Part shown: one piece after another, positions 1 to 5,428 of the stretch | Layout of the letters: each line of letters begins with the position of its first letter | How positions within the stretch are numbered: the first letter of the stretch is position 1 | Origin: Clostridia bacterium | GTDB lineage: Bacteria; Bacillota; Clostridia; Christensenellales; DTU072 | Length of the DNA stretch: 6,287 nt | Direction: 5' to 3' | Assembly: GCA_028703745.1 (NCBI GenBank) | Contig: JAQVME010000085.1 | Coordinates: 1 to 6,287, forward strand | Notes under the pieces: model-generated | Told to the model about the DNA's origin: nothing | The model's input: the letters and a program-made list of their open reading frames with translations, nothing else | The model's database searches: none | Translations under genes and position numbers: made by a program

Positions 1-1
1 G

Positions 2-2359
2 TACGGCTATGAGCTTGTCGACAACAGCAATTATTGGTTTGACGCGCCTCAAGACGCCGGATATGCCATGCAGATTTACATAAACGGTATTACCGCCAAC
101 ACAAAATTTTACGCACGATACAGAATAAGCACTTTTAGCGTGACTTTCAGGGATTATTATTATCCGTACGACGACAACGGCAACGCCGACGCTTTATCGG
201 TAGTTAAGCCGCTTCCCGCCGTAACCTACGACAAAGACGAGTTTGGCAACGATTTGACTACGGGATATCTGCGCATGGATGCCATATATTTCAGGAGTTT
301 CGCGCACGCCTTCAACCTTTCAGAAATCTATTTTGGAGGCGACGACGTATATGAAAACAAGATTTTTATTGAGCAGTACGAGGCAGATGTTGCACTCTAC
401 AATGCCTATTGGGCGGAAAAAAACATAATAAAAGCCGATATCGCAAGATACGAGGGTTATATAAAAGAAATTCAGGATTATGAGATTGCCAAGCTGGCGT
501 ATACTACTACGCCCGAGGCTTACGAAAGATATGCCGTATTGAAGCCCAATCATCAACTCTATCGGAAAAGGCTGTATGACGCCGTACAAAAACAAGACTT
601 CATAAATGCCTACAAGATTCATTATTATGAGGAAGGCGAGCCTATGCCGACAGGCGCTGAGGCGGGCGACGAGAATGTTGCGACGGGCGCAAGGGAGCGC
701 GAGTATTTGCGCCTCAGATACGGAGCAAAGGACGTAAACGGCAATTATATTCTTGAGGACGGCAAATACGTTTTGCAAAAGGACATCAATGGTGACTATG
801 TAGATAATGGCGACTACCAAAGGTACATAGACCTTTTTTACAGCAACGACGGCAGGGACGGCTTTGAATTCGACGGTTGGTATACCAGCCCGAATTTCAA
901 CGTTACCACAAGGGTAAGCTCGCTTGACGATGAATTTACACCGAGCTTCGATGTGGAAAATAACATAATATTATATGCAAAATGGGTAGACCTCGAAAAA
1001 GGCTCCGACGGACTTGTGTTTGAGAAGCTCAGAGAGTCAAACCCCGAATATACCCCGGAGAACGGAGAGGACGAATTTATATATTATTTCCAAGTTATTG
1101 ATTATCTCTCAATAGATCAATGGAACGCAAATTATACAACGGTGTATGAGGGCGAACAAACTTATTACCAATTCTTTGATTCGACTATTGGTATGACAAG
1201 AAGAGTGCTTTCGGAGAATATCGGCTACAACCCCATGCCTGCGTCGGCCGTTAACCTCGATGCTTCCGTAAAGATTCCTGCTACGCACCAAAGCCAGTAT
1301 TCACAAGTTCGAAGGCTGTCGGCTATGCTTTTCAGCGAAAACAGCGGTACGGTTATGTCCGTGGATATTCCGTCGACTATCACAGAAATAGAAGAGGGCG
1401 CATTGTCTTCCTGCTTTATGCTCGAATTAATAACGCTTTCCGACGACAACGTCTCATTGATGATTGATAAGGGCGTGCTGTATAGCGCCGACGGCACCGT
1501 GCTGATATGTCACCCGGCGAGGATGCAGATAGCCGAATATTTATATCTCGGTACAATAGTGCCCTCGTCGACTTTCATTGTCGGCGGCGACGTAGAAAGA
1601 ATAGCTAAGGGCGCGTTCATCGGCTGCGGTCATTTGAAATATATTGCCTTCGTGGACTCCGAAAGCGAGCTTGTAATAGGCGAGGACGCCTTCAAGGGAC
1701 TCGGCGGTCTGCTGAAAGTCGGCAACCCGTTTATTGTCACCCGCCTCAATGAGCAAACAGAGGAAGAGGAGAATATTTACGTGTCCGACCACATCCTGCC
1801 CGACAGGCTGGTCGAGATAGAATCCCGCGCCTTCCAAAACTGTTACGGCATAACGAACATCACCACCTCGAGACAGTCTCAGCTCATTTACGTCGGAACA
1901 TCGGTGCTGGACGGTTCCTCATGGTACCACAACAGAGTAGTGGAGAATTGCACGTATCTTGACGGTACCTCCTCAGACGGCATCATTATGCTGGGATTTG
2001 TCGCGCTTGGCACGGCAAGCGATTTTACGGGCACCTCCATTATCCTAAACGAAACCGAGGTCAAATCAATCGCTGATTTTGCTTTCATTAACAAGACCGG
2101 TCTTGTCGACATAAAATTACTAAATACCAATTCCCGCTATATTGGAGAATCGGCATTCTTGAACTGCAGCCGGTTGACGAGCTTTGAGATGCACAATATG
2201 GATCCGGCTATCTGCCGTTTGGGCGCCGCCGCCTTCCAAGGCGCGGGAAGTGTGGATTTCACTATATACGTGCCCTCGGCTTCCAACGTGGCGCAAGCGT
2301 ACCGAGATGCCGCAGGTTGGGTTGCTTACGCAAGCAAGATCCAGGCGGGCAGCTATTGA
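2..2359 (+). CDS. Secreted or surface protein with InlB-type and BspA-type leucine-rich repeats (5' partial)
   Basis: The frame is open from the left edge of the window to a TGA at 2357-2359, giving 785 visible residues. The ATG at 68 is internal, because the frame runs upstream of it without a stop, so signal peptide and true start are missing. In order: residues 1-45 look like the end of one InlB-type repeat (ending in a FYARY motif); about 116-213 is a charged, Tyr-rich, probably helical region; about 243-276 is a short tandem repeat with DxNG motifs; about 288-329 is an InlB/Listeria-Bacteroides repeat (FDGWYT to AKWVD); 454-785 is a BspA-like LRR_5 array. The chain ends directly after the last repeat (IYVPSAS, GWVAYASKIQA) with no LPXTG anchor in the visible part, so any anchor must be N-terminal. 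Such proteins are usually extracellular and implicated in adhesion or binding. The ligand is unknown. There is no clear terminator after the stop. Confidence 0.9.
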   Translation, partial: YGYELVDNSNYWFDAPQDAGYAMQIYINGITANTKFYARYRISTFSVTFRDYYYPYDDNGNADALSVVKPLPAVTYDKDEFGNDLTTGYLRMDAIYFRSFAHAFNLSEIYFGGDDVYENKIFIEQYEADVALYNAYWAEKNIIKADIARYEGYIKEIQDYEIAKLAYTTTPEAYERYAVLKPNHQLYRKRLYDAVQKQDFINAYKIHYYEEGEPMPTGAEAGDENVATGAREREYLRLRYGAKDVNGNYILEDGKYVLQKDINGDYVDNGDYQRYIDLFYSNDGRDGFEFDGWYTSPNFNVTTRVSSLDDEFTPSFDVENNIILYAKWVDLEKGSDGLVFEKLRESNPEYTPENGEDEFIYYFQVIDYLSIDQWNANYTTVYEGEQTYYQFFDSTIGMTRRVLSENIGYNPMPASAVNLDASVKIPATHQSQYSQVRRLSAMLFSENSGTVMSVDIPSTITEIEEGALSSCFMLELITLSDDNVSLMIDKGVLYSADGTVLICHPARMQIAEYLYLGTIVPSSTFIVGGDVERIAKGAFIGCGHLKYIAFVDSESELVIGEDAFKGLGGLLKVGNPFIVTRLNEQTEEEENIYVSDHILPDRLVEIESRAFQNCYGITNITTSRQSQLIYVGTSVLDGSSWYHNRVVENCTYLDGTSSDGIIMLGFVALGTASDFTGTSIILNETEVKSIADFAFINKTGLVDIKLLNTNSRYIGESAFLNCSRLTSFEMHNMDPAICRLGAAAFQGAGSVDFTIYVPSASNVAQAYRDAAGWVAYASKIQAGSY
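863..988 (+). other. InlB-type (Listeria-Bacteroides) beta-grasp repeat in the surface protein
   Basis: Visible residues about 288-329 carry the hallmarks of this extracellular repeat: an opening F-x-F-D-G-W-Y, a variable middle, and a closing I-I-L-Y-A-K-W. A matching closing motif (ITANTKFYARY) at residues 28-38 suggests that an earlier copy is cut by the window edge. These repeats usually act as spacers or binding modules on surface proteins of Firmicutes. The assignment rests on motif recognition only. Confidence 0.75.
1361..2356 (+). other. BspA-type leucine-rich repeat (LRR_5) array, about seven units
   Basis: Visible residues 454-785 contain repeated units of the form I-x-x-I-x-x-x-A-F-x-x-C-x-x-L-x-x-I. 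Recognisable cores are ITEIEEGALSSC, VERIAKGAFIGC, LVIGEDAFKGL, LVEIESRAFQNC, VKSIADFAFINK, RYIGESAFLNC and CRLGAAAFQGA. The insert GVLYSADGTVLICHPA matches the beta-hairpin that commonly interrupts these arrays, and the ending is the usual cap. The copies are diverged in DNA, so this is a protein-level repeat and not a recent tandem duplication. Confidence 0.88.
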
Positions 2360-2385
2360 TATATACAAAAACGATATTATATTGA

Positions 2386-2414
2386 TTGACATTGCGCCTT
2401 TGATATGATAACCT
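2386..2414 (+). promoter_or_regulatory. Sigma-A-type promoter of the riboswitch-permease transcript
   Basis: A perfect -35 box TTGACA lies at 2386-2391. After 17 bases comes a weak -10 box TAACCT at 2409-2414, which keeps the most important T, A and final T. An extended -10 dinucleotide TG at 2406-2407 precedes it by one base. Transcription would begin near 2420-2422, about 18 bases before the aptamer, which is the expected geometry. The promoter starts 26 bases after the stop of the upstream gene. The -10 box matches consensus at only three of six positions, so the call leans on the -35 box, the spacing and the riboswitch downstream. Confidence 0.6.
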
Positions 2415-2439
2415 ATTGAAGGACAAAATATATACATAG

Positions 2440-2504
2440 CCAATATAAAATGAACAATACGGGTTCACTGTTTCTACCGGATACCGAAAATATCCGACTA
2501 TTGG
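2440..2504 (+). promoter_or_regulatory. Guanine-class purine riboswitch aptamer
   Basis: The three-way junction can be traced fully. P1 is CCAATA 2440-2445 with TATTGG 2499-2504. P2 is TGAAC 2451-2455 with GTTCA 2463-2467, closed by loop AATACGG 2456-2462. J2/3 carries the invariant GTTTCTACC at 2470-2478. P3 is CGGATA 2478-2483 with TATCCG 2491-2496, closed by loop CCGAAAA 2484-2490. The GG of L2 (2461-2462) and CC of L3 (2484-2485) are kept for the loop-loop contact. The base matching xpt position 74 is C2498, which pairs with guanine or hypoxanthine; adenine switches have U there. U22 (2446) and U51 (2475) equivalents are present, and the intact J2/3 argues against the 2'-deoxyguanosine variant. 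It lies 136 bases before a purine permease start. No database search was run. Confidence 0.95.
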
Positions 2505-2551
2505 TAACAAGCTGTTTGTGGGCAACAGCTATTATTGTTTTCAATAGGCGG
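2494..2551 (+). promoter_or_regulatory. Riboswitch antiterminator helix (expression platform, ON state)
   Basis: Bases 2494-2504, comprising the 3' strands of P3 and P1, can pair with 2541-2551, which include the 5' arm of the terminator. The pairs are CCG 2494-2496 with CGG 2549-2551, one A-G mismatch, CTATTG 2498-2503 with CAATAG 2542-2547, and a G-T wobble. The helix can continue with AACA 2506-2509 on TGTT 2536-2539. It is capped by a perfect 7-bp hairpin, AGCTGTT 2510-2516 with AACAGCT 2524-2530. This structure cannot coexist with P1 or with the terminator, as expected for a switch that turns off when ligand binds. The fold was read by eye and no energies were calculated. Confidence 0.8.
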
Positions 2552-2566
2552 CGACACCGCTTTTTT
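2546..2566 (+). terminator. Riboswitch-controlled intrinsic terminator (OFF state)
   Basis: The stem GCGG 2548-2551 pairs with CCGC 2557-2560 around the loop CGACA. A further A-T and G-T pair at the base extend it to six pairs, and a run of six T follows at 2561-2566. The stem is short for a terminator, but its position directly after the aptamer and its overlap with the antiterminator strand make the role convincing. With guanine bound, P1 holds 2499-2504, the 5' arm is free, and transcription should stop before the permease gene. Confidence 0.8.
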
Positions 2567-2595
2567 CTATTTTATTGAGGCAAATTACTAATGAA

Positions 2596-2618
2596 TATTT
2601 TATATAACATATAAAATA
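2596..2618 (+). repeat. AT-only 10-bp inverted repeat just upstream of the permease ribosome binding site
   Basis: TATTTTATAT at 2596-2605 and ATATAAAATA at 2609-2618 are perfect inverted copies separated by AAC. The repeat ends 7 bases before the GGAGG of the permease gene. It contains only A-T pairs, so as RNA it would be a weak hairpin. It could mark an operator, an mRNA stability element or simply AT-rich leader sequence. No T-run follows, so it is not a terminator. Confidence 0.5.
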
Positions 2619-2639
2619 AAAAAATGGAGGCACTTTTTT

Positions 2640-4082
2640 ATGGAAAAATTGGACAAGTTTTTCAAGCTCAAAGAAAGCGGAACAACCATCTCCAAGGAAT
2701 TGGTAGCAGGCGCAACGACTTTCTTCGCAATGGTTTACATTATTTTCGTAAACCCAAACATTCTCAGCCAGACGGGCATACCCTGGGCGGCTGTGTTCCT
2801 TGCCACAATCATTGCATCTTTTATCGGCACGATTGTTATGGGACTGTTCGCCAACGTGCCCTATGCTCAGGCACCCGGTATGGGACTCAACGCATTCTTT
2901 ACCTTTACGATATGCTTTGGTCTCGGCTTCTCATGGCAGGAAGCTCTTGCTCTTGTGTTTATCTGCGGTATCATTAATATTATTATTACTGTTACAAAGA
3001 TCAGAAAGCACATCATCAAGGCAATTCCCGTCAGCTTGCAACACGCAATAGGCGGCGGTATAGGCTTGTTCATAGCATATATCGGTTTGAAAAATGCCGG
3101 CATGCTTACTTTCACGCTTGACCCCGGTCATTGGACGGAGAGCTTCGGCACAGTCTTCGGTGACGCGTCGGCTATTCCGGCAATCACTGATTTCTCCGCT
3201 GCTGCTCCTATCCTTGCCGTTATCGGTATTGTTATTACGGTAGTACTGCTTGTCTTCAAAGTAAAAGGCGCTATCCTCATCGGTATCATCGCCACAACCG
3301 TTATCGGTATTCCCATGGGCGTAACCCAGGTTACAGGCCTGTTCGCAAACTATGACATCGGCGCTCCGTTCGTTGCCCTCGGCGACACAATTGGCGCAGC
3401 CTTCTACAAAGGTATGCCCGACTTGTTCAGCTCCGCCGCAAAGATTCCTATGGCGCTGCTTGCTATATTCGCGCTTTCACTTACCGACACGTTTGACACC
3501 ATCGGTACTTTCATCGGAACCGGCAGAAAGAGCGGCATCTTCACAGACGAGGATCTTGCAGCCGTAGAGAACGGAAAGGGCTTCAAAACAAAAATGGAGA
3601 AGGCTCTGTTCGCAGACGCTATAGCTACTTCCGTAGGCGCTATATTCGGCACCAGCAACACTACGACTTATGTCGAGAGCGCTGCAGGTATCGAGGCAGG
3701 CGGCAGAACGGGTCTTACCAGCGTGTTCACTGCTGTGCTGTTTATGCTTTGCATATTCATTTCTCCTATAGCAGGTATCGTGCCCGCCGCGGCGACTGCT
3801 CCCGCGCTTATAGTAGTAGGTATCATGATGGCTTCCAGCTTCAAGGATATCAACTGGGGCGACTTCGCAGAAGCTGTTCCCGCATTCTTCGCGGCTGTAC
3901 TCATGTCATTCTTCTATAACATATCGATGGGTATTGCTTTCGGATTCATATTCTATTGCATAATCAAGATATGCAAGATGCAAATCAAGGACGTTCATCC
4001 CATCATGTGGGTATCCGCAGGCTTGTTCGTAGTGTATTTCGTGCTTATGGCATTGTACGGCTACGGCGTAATTAAAGCCTAA
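2640..4082 (+). CDS. pbuG: NCS2/AzgA-type guanine/hypoxanthine permease
   Basis: This 480-residue, strongly hydrophobic protein is a purine permease of the AzgA/PbuG branch of the NCS2 family, probably proton-coupled and in the cytoplasmic membrane with 12-14 membrane segments. Family landmarks are the N-terminal LVAGATTFFAMVYIIFVNP (21-39), QAPGMGLNAFF (77-87), SLQHAIGGGIGLF (132-144), TDTFDTIGTFIGTG (282-295, the substrate-region motif), FADAIATSVGAIFGTSN (324-340) and TYVESAAGIEAGGRTGL (343-359). Length is normal for the family. The ATG is supported by GGAGG at 2626-2630 with 9 bases of spacing. The guanine riboswitch upstream strengthens a guanine/hypoxanthine assignment over adenine; B. 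subtilis pbuG is controlled the same way. Exact substrate range cannot be read from sequence alone, and related adenine permeases (PbuO/PurP-like) share these motifs. Confidence 0.92.
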   Translation: MEKLDKFFKLKESGTTISKELVAGATTFFAMVYIIFVNPNILSQTGIPWAAVFLATIIASFIGTIVMGLFANVPYAQAPGMGLNAFFTFTICFGLGFSWQEALALVFICGIINIIITVTKIRKHIIKAIPVSLQHAIGGGIGLFIAYIGLKNAGMLTFTLDPGHWTESFGTVFGDASAIPAITDFSAAAPILAVIGIVITVVLLVFKVKGAILIGIIATTVIGIPMGVTQVTGLFANYDIGAPFVALGDTIGAAFYKGMPDLFSSAAKIPMALLAIFALSLTDTFDTIGTFIGTGRKSGIFTDEDLAAVENGKGFKTKMEKALFADAIATSVGAIFGTSNTTTYVESAAGIEAGGRTGLTSVFTAVLFMLCIFISPIAGIVPAAATAPALIVVGIMMASSFKDINWGDFAEAVPAFFAAVLMSFFYNISMGIAFGFIFYCIIKICKMQIKDVHPIMWVSAGLFVVYFVLMALYGYGVIKA

Positions 4083-4087
4083 TTCAG

Positions 4088-4125
4088 TTTGCCGCGAATA
4101 AAAAAACAAATTCACAAACGGCAAA
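4088..4125. other. Weak stem-loop after the permease gene
   Basis: TTTGCCG at 4088-4094 is a perfect inverted copy of CGGCAAA at 4119-4125. Inside the loop, GAAT 4096-4099 can also pair with ATTC 4110-4113. It begins six bases after the permease stop and is followed by A-rich sequence, not T-rich, so it is not a + strand terminator. It might protect the permease mRNA 3' end or be chance pairing in A-rich sequence. Confidence 0.3.
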
Positions 4126-4138
4126 AAAGAAACAAAAA

Positions 4139-4173
4139 CGGAATTCCCTCCCAAATTCTGGGAGGGAATTTTG
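4139..4173 (+). terminator. Strong hairpin between the permease and purE, probable partial terminator
   Basis: AATTCCCTCCCA at 4142-4153 pairs perfectly with TGGGAGGGAATT at 4159-4170 around the 5-base loop AATTC. Two G-T wobbles and a C-G pair extend the stem to 4139-4173. The stem is very stable, but the T tract is only TTTT (4169-4172) and is partly inside the stem, so termination may be incomplete. On the opposite strand the same hairpin is followed by a long T-rich run, but no gene on that strand ends here. It lies about 45 bases before purE and may lower pur expression from the permease promoter. Confidence 0.6.
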
Positions 4174-4216
4174 AAATAACATAATCACACAAATTTTAAT
4201 AAGATTCGGAGGAAAA

Positions 4217-4720
4217 ATGCCCAAGGTAGCAATAGTCATGGGAAGCAAAAACGATTTTGCAACCGTAAAACCCGCAATAACCGTTTTGAACGGCTTCGGC
4301 GTGGAAAGCGTAGTAAGAGTGCTTTCGGCGCACAGAACGCCTGAAGAAGCGCACAAGCTGGCGGCAGAGGCGATAAGCGAGGGCATAGAGGTCATTATCG
4401 GTTGCGCCGGCAAGGCTGCGCACCTTGCAGGAGTGCTTGCAGCAAGCACCATTCTTCCCGTTATAGGACTACCCATAAAAAGCTCGACTATGGACGGACT
4501 GGACAGTCTGCTGTCCACGGTGCAGATGCCCGCGGGCATTCCCGTTGCCACCGTCGCCATAAACGGCAGTGAGAACGCCGCTCTTTTGGCGGTGCAGATA
4601 CTCTCGCTGAAATACGCTTATTTACAAGAACAGCTATGGAATTATAAGGAAGTTATGAGACAAAAGATTTTATCAGACGACAACGCATTACAGGAGGAAT
4701 TAAACAATGAAAAAACTTGA
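4217..4720 (+). CDS. purE: N5-carboxyaminoimidazole ribonucleotide mutase PurE (class I-like)
   Basis: PurE makes CAIR in the middle of de novo purine synthesis, in the cytoplasm and normally as an octamer. The 167-residue length is usual. Motifs are the phosphate loop MGSKND (8-13), SAHRTP (37-42) with the catalytic histidine at 39, the glycine-rich GCAGKAAHLAG (62-72), and GLDSLLSTVQMPAGIPVATV (94-113) followed by NAALLA. SAHRTP and the AAHL loop indicate class I, which needs N5-CAIR from PurK, rather than class II, which has SAHK and a GRSN-type loop. No purK is in the window. The position matching E. coli Ser18 is Asn12. The start has GGAGG at 4208-4212 only 4 bases ahead, a slightly short spacing, but no better start exists. 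The last 14 bases overlap purC. Confidence 0.95.
   Translation: MPKVAIVMGSKNDFATVKPAITVLNGFGVESVVRVLSAHRTPEEAHKLAAEAISEGIEVIIGCAGKAAHLAGVLAASTILPVIGLPIKSSTMDGLDSLLSTVQMPAGIPVATVAINGSENAALLAVQILSLKYAYLQEQLWNYKEVMRQKILSDDNALQEELNNEKT
4692..4706 (+). promoter_or_regulatory. purC ribosome binding site inside purE
   Basis: A full AGGAGG at 4692-4697 lies within the last codons of purE, 9 bases before the purC ATG at 4707. It fixes the purC start and lets ribosomes load on purC on their own, despite the overlap with purE, though coupling is still likely. Confidence 0.88.
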
Positions 4721-5411
4721 ACAATTATACGAGGGCAAGGCGAAGAAAGTATTCGCCACAGACAATAAAGACCTGGTCATAGTCTCCTATAAAGACGATG
4801 CAACGGCGTTCAACGGTCTGAAGAAAGGTACGATAGAGGAAAAGGGCATAGTCAATAATAAAATGAGCAACTTTATGTTCAAGATGCTTGAAAAACAGGG
4901 CATACCCACTCATTTTGTAGAACAGCTTTCCGACAGAGAAACCGTGGTTAAGAAGGTACAGATAGTACCTGTAGAAGTAATAATAAGGAATATCGCCGCC
5001 GGTTCCTTTACAAAAAGGCTGGGAGTAGAAGAGGGCACACCGCTAAAAACTACCGTGCTTGAATACAGCTATAAAAATGACGAGCTGGGCGACCCTATGA
5101 TAAACGATTATCATATATACGCTTTGGGCTTGGCAACAAAAGCAGAAATGGACAGGATAGCAGAATTGAGTTTCAAGGTTAACGAGTTTATGAAGGAATT
5201 CTTTGCGAAAATCAACATAAGACTCATTGACTTCAAGCTGGAGTTCGGAAGATTCAACGGCGAAATAATACTTGCCGACGAAATCTCGCCCGACACCTGC
5301 CGGTTCTGGGATGCAATAACCAATGAAAAACTTGATAAAGACAGATTTAGAAGAGATTTGGGCAACGTAAAGGAAGCCTACCAAGAAATATTCAAGAGGC
5401 TGGGACTATAA
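4707..5411 (+). CDS. purC: Phosphoribosylaminoimidazole-succinocarboxamide (SAICAR) synthase PurC
   Basis: PurC uses ATP to join CAIR and aspartate into SAICAR, the step directly after PurE. At 234 residues it is the standard single-domain bacterial form. Motifs are the ATP-loop LYEGKAKKVF (7-16), SYKDDATAFNG (27-37), the first SAICAR synthase signature IVPVEVIIRNIAAGS (86-100), LGDPMINDYH (127-136), the second signature LIDFKLEFGRF (173-183), and ADEISPDTCRFWD (190-202), which contributes metal and nucleotide contacts. All expected blocks are present and in order, and nothing looks truncated. The gene overlaps purE by 14 bases in another frame, so the two are surely on one transcript. PurM follows after 17 bases. 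Confidence 0.97.
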   Translation: MKKLEQLYEGKAKKVFATDNKDLVIVSYKDDATAFNGLKKGTIEEKGIVNNKMSNFMFKMLEKQGIPTHFVEQLSDRETVVKKVQIVPVEVIIRNIAAGSFTKRLGVEEGTPLKTTVLEYSYKNDELGDPMINDYHIYALGLATKAEMDRIAELSFKVNEFMKEFFAKINIRLIDFKLEFGRFNGEIILADEISPDTCRFWDAITNEKLDKDRFRRDLGNVKEAYQEIFKRLGL

Positions 5412-5428
5412 AAGGACGGAAAAAGCAA

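Noticed and set aside
68..70. ATG at 68 as the start of the surface protein gene.
   Set aside because: The same frame is open back to the window edge with protein-like sequence that completes an InlB-type repeat end, and there is no good ribosome binding site. The gene is 5' partial.
320..820. Long reverse-strand open frame (166 codons) opposite the surface protein gene.
   Set aside because: It is the antisense of a clearly coding region, has no ribosome binding site or recognisable motif, and its hydrophobic look follows from the Tyr-, Glu- and Lys-rich forward strand.
779..835. Dockerin-like calcium motif (DINGDYVDNGDYQRYID) suggesting a cellulosome component.
   Set aside because: The spacing between acidic residues is one short of the dockerin loop, there is no proper second half, and it lies mid-protein. 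It fits better as a local linker repeat.
2360..2385. Intrinsic terminator for the surface protein gene.
   Set aside because: The stretch is AT-rich, but I find no GC stem followed by a T-run before the next promoter. Termination may be factor-dependent or occur at the riboswitch terminator.
2498..2498. Adenine-class or 2'-deoxyguanosine-class assignment of the purine riboswitch.
   Set aside because: The specificity base is C, which excludes the adenine class, and the J2/3 sequence GTTTCTACC is canonical, which argues against the deoxyguanosine variant.
4171..4200. Possible promoter before purE: TTGAAA at 4171-4176 and TTTAAT at 4195-4200, 18 bases apart.
   Set aside because: Transcription would begin near 4207, within or against the GGAGG at 4208-4212, leaving almost no leader. 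The -35 also overlaps the hairpin. It could be weakly active, but the geometry is poor.
4084..4560. Reverse-strand open frame (158 codons) across the permease-purE gap.
   Set aside because: It runs antisense through conserved purE motifs and through the hairpin at 4139-4173. No motif or start signal supports it.
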